This document shows, piece by piece, positions 1 through 6,730 of a DNA stretch of 23,627 bases; position 1 is the first letter of the stretch, and each line of letters begins with the position of its first letter. The stretch is from positions 1 through 23,627 of the IMG/VR virus record IMGVR_UViG_3300025280_000176; one strand, 5' to 3'. This DNA comes from a virus. The position numbers and the translations under genes are program-made. The notes under the pieces are model-generated. The model saw only the letters and a program-made list of their open reading frames with translations, searched no databases and was not told where the DNA came from.

Positions 1-1
1 T

Positions 2-322
2 AGTTCTAATCCAGATGAAAACGTTAAAGGTCTGTCATATTTGACTCTCAACGGTGAGACTTATTACATTCCCACCAAAAACTTTTTAGAGGCGTTTTTA
101 ATGAACAATTTAGCCCCCTCAACTTCAGGTGAAGATTTATTTCTGGAAATTGGAGATGCTACCACGCCAGACCCTACTGCTGGAGCAGACTCTACTGGCG
201 GGGGGGTTTATGGGGCGATATTACAACAACTGCAATTTAGTCAAACTCCCGGTTTAGAAGATAGATGGTTATTTACTATTGGATTCTTACTTATCCGTAG
301 GACAGGATTGGTGGGGGGGTAA
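2..322 (+). CDS. Unknown phage protein, 5'-truncated, probably structural
   Basis: The reading frame is open from the left edge, so the first visible TTG at 41 is probably not the start and the gene begins outside the window. The 106 visible residues include a Gly/Thr/Asp-rich stretch and end in RRTGLVGG. I do not recognise the family. Position directly before a tail protein suggests a virion protein (inference). The stop TAA at 320-322 overlaps the next start codon by one base (TAATG), which implies translational coupling. The last two sense codons are GGG GGG within a run of seven G, a possible -1 slippery site described separately. A second G7 run lies at 200-206. Confidence 0.6.
   Translation, partial: SSNPDENVKGLSYLTLNGETYYIPTKNFLEAFLMNNLAPSTSGEDLFLEIGDATTPDPTAGADSTGGGVYGAILQQLQFSQTPGLEDRWLFTIGFLLIRRTGLVGG
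313..322 (+). other. Candidate -1 ribosomal frameshift site G GGG GGG before TAA
   Basis: G313-G319 is read in the zero frame as xxG GGG GGG TAA. This matches the X XXY YYZ slippery heptamer pattern with the stop codon directly after it. A -1 slip reads GTA then ATG at 322, in frame with the 1156-residue tail protein and with no stop between, giving a fusion. Transcriptional slippage on G7 could do the same. The pattern is seen directly; its use is inferred. Confidence 0.4.
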
Positions 323-3300
323 TGGCAGGCTTTAGAAAACAAGCAATGTTGTCTTATTGGGATGGTGATTCCTGGGAGAATATTGTACTAACAGGTACTA
401 CAGCTAGTGCAATATTTTCATTAGATATAATAGATGAGCTTAATATACCTAAATCAGCAGCAATATCCATATTCAATCCTTCAGCAAACCCTTATTCTGG
501 TTCGGCAAGTTCTGCGAAAGGTCCACATACAGGTAAATTCACAGATTTTATACCAGTTAGAGTAATTGATCAGGAATCAAAAGATATTATATTTTATGGG
601 GTTGTTTATTCTGTAAGAGAAAATTTTGATCCTCAATATGGTATGTTGATTCATTTAGAGTGTAGGGACTATACAATAGAATTAAGGGATAATATATCTC
701 ATGGTGAAGTTGGGTATAACATTGATACTTCAGTAGCAACTTCTGCTGTAGTAACTAATTTTGCTGATTCTAATATAACTTCCACATCTGCCGGAAAGGT
801 ATGGTCTACCAGTATTTCAACTCGTAGCGCTTTAATTAAATCATTAATTAATAGATTCTCAAGTAATTTAGATACATCAGATACTACTAAATTTATAGTT
901 TCAGCCCAAAAATTTAAACAGGATTTTATATATCGTTTATCAGGATACAATAAAAAATCTATTTTAAGGCATGTTGCTGATAATGCAATGAGTGAATTAC
1001 ATTCAGCCATTGGAGAGGATGAACTTTTTGGGTATGATTTTTATGTAGACCCTAATACAGTCACTACAAGCACTGCTACTAAATCAACGCCTGATTTTAA
1101 TTATTTTAGGCGCGGAACCAGGCCAAATACAGACCCTGCGAACTATGGTTTAACTGTGCAATTCCCAACTACCTCTGGAGCAACAGAAACCGGACGTTTA
1201 TTTAATATGTCTAGGTTTAATTTTATTAGACCTAAAGATGAGATTTATACAAGTGCTATTTTAGAATATTTAGCAACAAAACAAGGTGCGAATGCGGATA
1301 AATCATTTTTACAAGAATTACGTCTTGAAGCCTTAACAGTAAAGGCAGTTGGTACTGGGAGTGCTTTAACAACATTAGCGGAAGCATTAGATGATTCTGA
1401 AACCGCTATAGATGTAACTAGTGCAAGTTCAATAGCCGCCGGGCAGACCATCAAAGTTGATGATGAAGAGATGTATGTCAGCAGTAAAAGTAGCAATACC
1501 TTAACAGTTATCAGGGGATCAAACGGAACAGCGGCAGCAGCGCATGATAATAGTACCAATGTCACCTCTGGATTTACATGGGGAGGGAAAAACCTTAGCG
1601 GTGGAACAGATGCTCTTAATACTACTGAATTATTACAATGTAGATTAGATGGGTCTGGAGATCCTAATGGCGGAACTGGAGCAAGCGGTGGCACACTTAC
1701 AGATGTTGCGAGAATTCAATATATAAATAGAACAAAAGGTACGATAGATACTAATAATGTAGCTTATGTTTTAATTTCAAATGTGGATCAAGGTAAGAAT
1801 GCCTCTGTTTTTGCTGATGGTGTAATATGGTACGGAAAAACAAACACCGCAGCTTCTTTCACTATAAAAAGCAGACCCCAAAGCACCCTTAATATAACCC
1901 GTACTGCAAAAATATCTACTTCAGAAAGTAGCCCAGAGTTTCTTAGGGAAAGAGTAGCTTCTACATTAATTAAAAATAGCAATACAATACTTAGAGGTAG
2001 TTTTTCAACACGTACAAAACCCATAAGTTATTTTGATAATAGCCCATCTGCTATTGATAGTACATCTTCCACAACGCAGACATACACATTAGCGAATGTT
2101 GGAACGACAGCACAATTATCTACATTAGGGGCGGCTATAAGTAGCACAACCGCGACAACCTTAACTGTAGCTAGTTCTAGTAGTATGGCAGCAGGACAAA
2201 CGATTAAAATTGATTCTGAAGAGATGACCATAGCAAGTGTGTCAGACGGCACTACTATAGTAGTTGTACGAGCGGTAAACCAGGATGTTGGTGGAGGAGT
2301 AGCTGCTACGCATAGTGATACAACAGCAATTTATAATGTAAGTGGTAACCCATTAAATAATGGTGTTAGAGTAGGAACGGCTATTGCTGAATTAGATTCT
2401 TCTAGTAACCCAACAACAACATATGGATATGTTTCAGCAGTTACGGCAACACAAGTTACCGTTACTTGGGCTACAGGTGTTGTAGCTACTGATTCCATCA
2501 TAAGATATTATGTTCCGGTCAGAGCTGGTGATGTTATTAAAGTAACTAATAATTTAGCAGATGTAGATCAAATCTTTTTAGTTGCGAAAATCGCCTATTC
2601 TGAGCAAGTATCAGGTATCATGAGTACACAGTGGGAGGTAATAGGACACAGTAGTGCCGCTGAAGGCGGGTATAGCCGAAGAAGTAATGCTGTTATGGTA
2701 CAAGACGAAATAGCTTATGAAACCGGATTAGCTGTAACAACCCCATCCCCATCTTCTAATTTAACTACAGAATTAGAAACAAATCTTACTATTCGACCCT
2801 ATGCCACTAATGTGGTAGCTTGGGGTGACGGTACATTTAACACAGGTACAGGTAGATTTCCAGATGATGGCACAATAACCGTTGGGGATTTGACCCTTAC
2901 AATTGAAGAAGGTACAACTAATTCTACTTCTTTTATGATTAACGAGAATAATGGTAATCCGGGGCAAAGTGGAACTACGATGGCGGCGGATGAACCTTAT
3001 TACATATATTATCCGGGTCAAGGCACAGCATTAAAAGCTGTTATGAAAAAGAATTATGAATATGTATCAAATGAACGAACATTTGTAGTTTTTGAAGCTA
3101 TAGCAGCTTCCCCTCTTGCCGCATATACCTGGAAAATTGACGAACCTTCTGAAACTACAACAGTTACAGGCACTATTTTTGGGGCTACGGTTCAAGAATC
3201 TGATATACAGGTTACAGATAGTGGGGCAAACAGAGCGGCGGGCACTACTGAAAAATTCAAAGTTACATCAGCGGATGGTGGCGTAACACTAAAACTCAGA

Positions 3301-3792
3301 AGTTTTGATGATACTGCCGAAATAGAGATGTCTGGCAATTCTGGTAGTGGTACTATGATAATGAAACCTCATGGAAGCATATCAAGTACATATACTTTAA
3401 CATTCCCAAATGGTCCAGCAGGAACAGATAATCATGTGTTAACGGCTGATGGGACTGCTGGAGCAACTGATTGGGCAGCTTCCTCATCCTCGAAAAGGTA
3501 TAAAGAGAATATTAGAGAAATGGAGCTAGATAGCTCAAAGATATATGATCTAACACCCAAAAGTTTTAATTATATAGATGGGCATGTAAGTCTTTTAGGT
3601 GGATCTACATTCGGGTATGTTGCTGAAGATATAGAGGATATATTACCGGAAGTTATTCAATATAACAAAGAGGGGCAACCGGATTCATTACACTATCAAT
3701 TATTAACAGTATTACTGGTAGAAGAAATTAAAAAACTAAAAACCAGATTAGAAGAGTTGGAATCTAAAGACCATGAGGAAAAATCCTCGTAA
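322..3792 (+). CDS. Tail tip/fibre protein with C-terminal peptidase S74 chaperone domain
   Basis: A 1156-residue virion protein, probably part of the tail tip or fibre. The last ~100 residues (about 1054-1156) match the peptidase S74 intramolecular chaperone family: SSSKRYKENI, then FGYVAEDIEDILPEV, then YQLLTVLLVEEIKKLK and a terminal coiled coil. S1056 and K1061 have the five-residue spacing of the Ser-Lys dyad of endosialidase-type chaperones, so self-cleavage near 1056 is expected after trimer folding. Just before it, TLTFPNGPAGTDNHVLTADG is a common phage fibre linker. Two related modules lie at about 350-415 and 601-673. The N-terminal ~130 residues have a beta-rich, hub- or baseplate-like look (tentative). 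The start ATG overlaps the previous stop and has only G-rich sequence as a ribosome site. It could be a receptor-binding fibre instead of a hub. Confidence 0.8.
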   Translation: MAGFRKQAMLSYWDGDSWENIVLTGTTASAIFSLDIIDELNIPKSAAISIFNPSANPYSGSASSAKGPHTGKFTDFIPVRVIDQESKDIIFYGVVYSVRENFDPQYGMLIHLECRDYTIELRDNISHGEVGYNIDTSVATSAVVTNFADSNITSTSAGKVWSTSISTRSALIKSLINRFSSNLDTSDTTKFIVSAQKFKQDFIYRLSGYNKKSILRHVADNAMSELHSAIGEDELFGYDFYVDPNTVTTSTATKSTPDFNYFRRGTRPNTDPANYGLTVQFPTTSGATETGRLFNMSRFNFIRPKDEIYTSAILEYLATKQGANADKSFLQELRLEALTVKAVGTGSALTTLAEALDDSETAIDVTSASSIAAGQTIKVDDEEMYVSSKSSNTLTVIRGSNGTAAAAHDNSTNVTSGFTWGGKNLSGGTDALNTTELLQCRLDGSGDPNGGTGASGGTLTDVARIQYINRTKGTIDTNNVAYVLISNVDQGKNASVFADGVIWYGKTNTAASFTIKSRPQSTLNITRTAKISTSESSPEFLRERVASTLIKNSNTILRGSFSTRTKPISYFDNSPSAIDSTSSTTQTYTLANVGTTAQLSTLGAAISSTTATTLTVASSSSMAAGQTIKIDSEEMTIASVSDGTTIVVVRAVNQDVGGGVAATHSDTTAIYNVSGNPLNNGVRVGTAIAELDSSSNPTTTYGYVSAVTATQVTVTWATGVVATDSIIRYYVPVRAGDVIKVTNNLADVDQIFLVAKIAYSEQVSGIMSTQWEVIGHSSAAEGGYSRRSNAVMVQDEIAYETGLAVTTPSPSSNLTTELETNLTIRPYATNVVAWGDGTFNTGTGRFPDDGTITVGDLTLTIEEGTTNSTSFMINENNGNPGQSGTTMAADEPYYIYYPGQGTALKAVMKKNYEYVSNERTFVVFEAIAASPLAAYTWKIDEPSETTTVTGTIFGATVQESDIQVTDSGANRAAGTTEKFKVTSADGGVTLKLRSFDDTAEIEMSGNSGSGTMIMKPHGSISSTYTLTFPNGPAGTDNHVLTADGTAGATDWAASSSSKRYKENIREMELDSSKIYDLTPKSFNYIDGHVSLLGGSTFGYVAEDIEDILPEVIQYNKEGQPDSLHYQLLTVLLVEEIKKLKTRLEELESKDHEEKSS
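1369..1566 (+). repeat. Tail-protein module, copy 1
   Basis: Encodes residues about 350-415 of the tail protein. It shares with copy 2 the core IAAGQTIKVDDEEM and a following T-V-x-R-G-x-N-G-T-A-A-A-A-H pattern. Similar beta modules are common in phage tail proteins. At DNA level only short stretches match, such as GAAGAGATG, so the duplication is old. Confidence 0.65.
2122..2340 (+). repeat. Tail-protein module, copy 2
   Basis: Encodes residues about 601-673 with core MAAGQTIKIDSEEM and a later VAATHSDTTAI that matches the AAAAHDNSTNV end of copy 1. The two copies are separated by about 185 residues of other sequence, so they are dispersed modules and not a tandem array. Confidence 0.65.
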
Positions 3793-4177
3793 GATAAAAA
3801 GAATTGTTAGGTATAAGGAAGAAAATCCCACTTTAACATTAAAAGATATTGGTAAACGATTCAAAACATCAAAACAATATATACATAAAGTATTAAAAAA
3901 CCAAAATATACCTACAGCTATACGAGCCAGGAAAAAAAGGGTTTCTTACTGCTTAGAATGCGCATCTCCTATATACATTAAGTATTTACTTAAAAAACCT
4001 ATCTGTTCTACAAAATGCCATTTTAAATACTTTAATATAAAGATAACTTGTGATTATTGTAGAACACCTTTCTACAGGAAAAGATCAGCACTCATACAAA
4101 AATCCGTAATGGGTTACAAGCATAGTTTTTGTACCTTACAGTGTTTCTATAGGGCACAGAGAGCCGGAATAACTTAA
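3773..4177 (+). CDS. Small helix-turn-helix and double zinc-ribbon protein
   Basis: A 134-residue basic protein of unrecognised family. Residues about 14-45 (LTLKDIGKRFKTSKQYIHKV) look like a helix-turn-helix. Two Cys4 zinc-ribbon patterns follow: C60-x2-C63 with C78-x3-C82, and C93-x2-C96 with C120-x3-C124. The CSxxC/CTxxC style resembles DNA-binding fingers that accompany HNH homing endonucleases, but no HNH core is visible. It overlaps the tail gene by 20 bases, has no clear Shine-Dalgarno, and ends just before the main promoter region. A role as DNA-binding regulator is possible; a decayed homing endonuclease is the alternative. Confidence 0.65.
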   Translation: MRKNPRKIKRIVRYKEENPTLTLKDIGKRFKTSKQYIHKVLKNQNIPTAIRARKKRVSYCLECASPIYIKYLLKKPICSTKCHFKYFNIKITCDYCRTPFYRKRSALIQKSVMGYKHSFCTLQCFYRAQRAGIT

Positions 4178-4180
4178 CAC

Positions 4181-4209
4181 TTAACATTAGAACACAAATT
4201 TGCTATAAT
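4181..4209 (+). promoter_or_regulatory. Sigma70-type promoter (TTAACA, 17 bp, TGCTATAAT)
   Basis: TTAACA at 4181-4186 is five of six to the -35 consensus minus one (TTGACA has G and A where this has A and A; four to five matches depending on alignment). A 17-bp spacer leads to a perfect TATAAT at 4204-4209, with TG at 4202-4203 forming an extended -10 except for spacing of one base. It lies between two genes and would serve the takeover/replication operon from 4257. Predicted transcription start is about 4215-4217. Confidence 0.7.
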
Positions 4210-4237
4210 ATTCATGAACCCTTTGGGTTCATATATT
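4207..4237 (+). terminator. Hairpin at the operon junction: terminator or 5' mRNA stem
   Basis: ATGAACCC (4214-4221), loop TTT, GGGTTCAT (4225-4232) form a perfect 8-bp stem. AATAT and ATATT extend it with a two-base bulge. An AU-rich tract follows, but without a pure U run, so it is a weak-looking intrinsic terminator for the upstream tail operon. The predicted start of the 4181 promoter falls within the left arm, so the new transcript could start with a 6-bp stem at its 5' end. Confidence 0.5.
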
Positions 4238-4256
4238 ATTTATTTAAGGGGTATTA

Positions 4257-4463
4257 ATGTTCACGATACCAAGTTTTTTAAAAACTAAAAGTTTTTGGAT
4301 TTTATTTACAGCATTATCCTTCGCTCATATTGCTGAGGATATGATTTGGGCTATTTTAGCCAGGTACACCGCAGTTCCTATAGGGTTATTAATAACAGGG
4401 ATTATATTGTGGGCTTTTGCTATATCTATTTTTGTTAAATATTTAGATAAAAAGAAACAATAA
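4257..4463 (+). CDS. Small two-helix membrane protein
   Basis: A 68-residue protein with two predicted membrane spans, about residues 12-34 and 39-61, a short connecting segment with RYTA, and a basic C-terminal tail (KYLDKKKQ). The first span contains charged residues (HIAED), which is unusual for a simple anchor. AAGGGG at 4246-4251 is a good Shine-Dalgarno. It is the first gene after the main promoter, and its TAA overlaps the ATG of the sigma factor gene. An inner-membrane role in early infection such as superinfection exclusion is an inference; a holin is possible, but no endolysin is near. Family not recognised. Confidence 0.7.
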   Translation: MFTIPSFLKTKSFWILFTALSFAHIAEDMIWAILARYTAVPIGLLITGIILWAFAISIFVKYLDKKKQ

Positions 4464-5014
4464 TGGAAATAGATAATGATTTAATACAACAATGGGAACC
4501 GAAGATCCAAAAAATGATATCTAATTTGTATATAGTAGGTATGGATAAAGATGATTTAATACAAGAATTAAGGATAGCAATTATAAAAGCTGCGAAGTCC
4601 TTCGACCAGAATAGGGAATATAAATTTCATACTTATCTACATACTACTATGATCAACCATATACGAACGTTAATAAGCAAGGAACAGAAAAGACGACGGG
4701 ATACAAGTGGGACTTGGGTGAATGAAGTAAGTTTACAAGCTGCTTATCCGGTACATGACCAATCGAGCTCTGAAGCCACCCCAGTAGAGCCGGAAGATCC
4801 AAGAGCCGTGAGAGAACATCAAAATATGGAAACGGAAAGGTTTGTTCACTCTAAAAAATTAAGTTTGAAAGAACAAAAATTTCTTGAATTACGTCAAGAT
4901 GGTATGACTATGGAAGAAATCAGTAAGGATTTAGGGGAATCAGCTTATAAGGTTCGCCAAATACTAAGAGAAAAGTTCCTGGATTTAGCTGATGAACATC
5001 AACTTAATCTTTAA
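4463..5014 (+). CDS. Phage-encoded sigma70-family sigma factor
   Basis: A 183-residue protein with the two-domain layout of ECF-like or phage sigma factors. Residues about 10-72 match region 2 (DKDDLIQELRIAIIKAAKSF, then KFHTYLHTTMINHIR), which binds the beta' clamp and melts the -10. After a charged, Ser/Pro-rich linker (about 76-125), residues about 131-175 match region 4 (LSLKEQKFLELRQDGMTMEE, then SAYKVRQILREKF), a helix-turn-helix. It would redirect host RNA polymerase to phage promoters, as T4 gp55 and SPO1 sigma factors do. It is coupled to the upstream gene through TAATG and precedes the replication genes, consistent with early expression and later action. Candidate target sites are at 18422 and 23182. 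Confidence 0.85.
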   Translation: MEIDNDLIQQWEPKIQKMISNLYIVGMDKDDLIQELRIAIIKAAKSFDQNREYKFHTYLHTTMINHIRTLISKEQKRRRDTSGTWVNEVSLQAAYPVHDQSSSEATPVEPEDPRAVREHQNMETERFVHSKKLSLKEQKFLELRQDGMTMEEISKDLGESAYKVRQILREKFLDLADEHQLNL

Positions 5015-5037
5015 TTTATGGATACGGGATTAAAGAT
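5007..5037 (+). promoter_or_regulatory. Inverted repeat directly before the start codon at 5041
   Basis: ATCTTTAAT (5007-5015) and ATTAAAGAT (5029-5037) form a perfect 9-bp stem with a 13-base loop. It spans the stop codon of the sigma gene and ends three bases before the next ATG. The gene at 5041 has no strong Shine-Dalgarno; the nearest G-rich bases (CGGG) are in the loop. There is no U-run, so it is not a terminator. A translational control or processing role is inferred. Confidence 0.4.
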
Positions 5038-5040
5038 ATA

Positions 5041-5295
5041 ATGGCAAAAAGACGTAGAAAGGGAGGTTTAATTCAAAGTACCAAATCAATTAAAGATGAG
5101 GATTATACTTTTAGAATTATAGCTATAAACCCCCCCTCTAAAGTATGGGTAGTTGGAAAATATACTTCATTTAATGAAGCTAAGGAGCTTATTGACAGTT
5201 TAGATGCTGTGGATGTAGACTACTACTTAGAAAATATTAATTCTAATAGAGTTTTATACTCAAAAGTAGGAAATTCACCAAATGGCAAGCCCTGA
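5041..5295 (+). CDS. Small unknown protein
   Basis: An 84-residue protein with a very basic start (MAKRRRKGG) followed by an alternating strand/helix pattern (DYTFRIIAI, KVWVVGKY, SFNEAKELIDSL, YYLEN, RVLYSKV). This suggests a small alpha/beta fold. It has no motif I can name. It begins after a hairpin and ends inside the helicase gene (14-base overlap), so it is probably co-translated with it. Position between sigma factor and helicase suggests a replication or takeover accessory (inference only). Confidence 0.65.
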   Translation: MAKRRRKGGLIQSTKSIKDEDYTFRIIAINPPSKVWVVGKYTSFNEAKELIDSLDAVDVDYYLENINSNRVLYSKVGNSPNGKP

Positions 5296-6529
5296 ATTTG
5301 TAGAATCCGCGGTACTTTTTAAATTAACTAAAAAAGAAAATTTTGATAAGTTTAAGTTTTCAGTACAAGATTTCCACCTTTATGCTAAACAATATAAATT
5401 TATTGCTCAGTACGTTGATAGGTGTGGATCACCCCCGTCTGTCGAAGTTTTACATAATGAGTTCCCAGAACTTGATGAAAATAGCAAAACACAAAAATTT
5501 GAGTTTGCTTTAGAGCAATTTGAAGAAGCCTCAATAGGCCGCCAAACGATACGAGCTTTTAGAGATGTCGACTCCATAATAAATGAAAATCCGAAACAAG
5601 CCCTTAGTAATATCTTAACCAGCTTATCTAACATAAGAGTAGGTATGGACAGAAATCTTGATCTATATAATTCCGGTAGTTTAGATCGGTTAGATGAGTA
5701 TAGAGATAGAGTTGATAAACGCAATAAAAATGTTTCAGGTTTAATGGGTATACCTACTAGTTTTACATCACTTAATGATGTTGGGGTTGGGTGGATGCCA
5801 GGAGAGCTTATATCGGTTTTTGCGCGGCCTACTATAGGTAAGACATGGATGTGCATCCATTCTGCGGCTACGGCGATCAGAGGGGGCTTTAAAACGTTAT
5901 TAATATCCACTGAAATGCCTACTCAATCCATGAATATGAGATTGGATGTAGTTTTAGCTAATATGATGGGCTATAACTTATCACATAGTGCTTTACGCAG
6001 GGGGGATAAGATTAATGAAGCTGAATATATAGACTTCCTATCTAAAGCAGATCAAAAATCATTATTAGTTTGTGATGGTATTTCCGGACACATAAGTATT
6101 ACTTTGGAAGATATATCTAATTTAATTAGGCAGAATAAACCTGAGTTTGTAGTAATAGATGGTGTTTACTTATTAAATACAGGAACTTCTAAAAAACAAG
6201 CTTGGGAACAATCCCATGAATTATTTTATGGTTTAAAGAATTTAGCTATTTCTATGGAAATTCCTATTATGGTTACGACCCAGGCAACTAGAGAAGTTGT
6301 AGATGAATTTACTCACCCTAAAACAAATCAAGTAGCTTTTGGTGATGCATTATTTAGAGCTGCTGATGTGGTTATATCAATGTGTACTTTATCTGAGATA
6401 GAAAATGATAAAAGAAGTATTAGTTTTCAGAAATATAGAGATGGTGAATTGATGAAGGATTTGACAGTTATGCATTGGGACGTAGATAATGGTAATATTG
6501 AAGAACGACCCGATTATTTAAATACATAA
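5282..6529 (+). CDS. DnaB-like replicative helicase
   Basis: A 415-residue helicase of the DnaB/RecA-fold superfamily, expected to form a hexamer that unwinds the replication fork 5' to 3'. Visible motifs: Walker A ARPTIGKT (181-188), the catalytic glutamate in LLISTEM (E211), Walker B FVVIDG (289-294), the sensor-like TTQATR (332-337) and the arginine-finger segment QKYRDGE (383-389). The N-terminal ~150 residues are helical and would be the DnaB N-terminal collar. The Walker A has Ala where Gly is usual, as in many DnaB proteins. The start ATG overlaps the preceding gene, with AGGA about ten bases upstream. It is followed by the primase gene, so the two likely act together at the fork. It lacks a fused primase, unlike T7 gp4. 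Confidence 0.88.
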   Translation: MASPEFVESAVLFKLTKKENFDKFKFSVQDFHLYAKQYKFIAQYVDRCGSPPSVEVLHNEFPELDENSKTQKFEFALEQFEEASIGRQTIRAFRDVDSIINENPKQALSNILTSLSNIRVGMDRNLDLYNSGSLDRLDEYRDRVDKRNKNVSGLMGIPTSFTSLNDVGVGWMPGELISVFARPTIGKTWMCIHSAATAIRGGFKTLLISTEMPTQSMNMRLDVVLANMMGYNLSHSALRRGDKINEAEYIDFLSKADQKSLLVCDGISGHISITLEDISNLIRQNKPEFVVIDGVYLLNTGTSKKQAWEQSHELFYGLKNLAISMEIPIMVTTQATREVVDEFTHPKTNQVAFGDALFRAADVVISMCTLSEIENDKRSISFQKYRDGELMKDLTVMHWDVDNGNIEERPDYLNT

Positions 6530-6544
6530 AGTAAGGAGTTTGAA

Positions 6545-6730
6545 ATGGGTTTATTAGATTTATTTACTAATACAGATGATGTAGTGGTAACAACAAGAAG
6601 AAGTAAAGCGGAAAGTAAGGAAGACATAGATATAACAGTTGGCATGATAAAAGAAGGAATCGCCCGTGATTCTGATGGCTATCCCAATGAAATAGCTTTT
6701 TTCTTAAGGAAAGCTAAAAAAGATAGATAA
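6545..6730 (+). CDS. Small unknown protein between helicase and primase
   Basis: A 61-residue charged protein (TTRRSKAESKEDIDITVGMI) with a C-terminal basic helix (FFLRKAKKDR). AAGGAG at 6533-6538 gives a good ribosome site. Its TAA overlaps the primase ATG (TAATG), so the two are probably translated together. No family recognised. A helicase-loading or primase-accessory role would fit its position but nothing in the sequence proves it. Confidence 0.65.
   Translation: MGLLDLFTNTDDVVVTTRRSKAESKEDIDITVGMIKEGIARDSDGYPNEIAFFLRKAKKDR

Noticed and set aside
200-206. First G7 run as a frameshift site
   Set aside because: It is phased as GGG GGG G in the reading frame, not the X XXY YYZ phase, and a shift there would not join the next gene usefully.
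1245-1694. Long minus-strand open frame inside the tail gene
   Set aside because: It lies opposite a well-supported tail protein, has Val/Leu/Pro-rich antisense composition, no ribosome site and no recognisable domain. The other minus-strand frames were dropped for the same reasons.
1722-1729. TATAAATA, identical to the T4 late promoter
   Set aside because: It lies within the tail gene, in AT-rich sequence where such an 8-mer is expected by chance, and no gene starts nearby.
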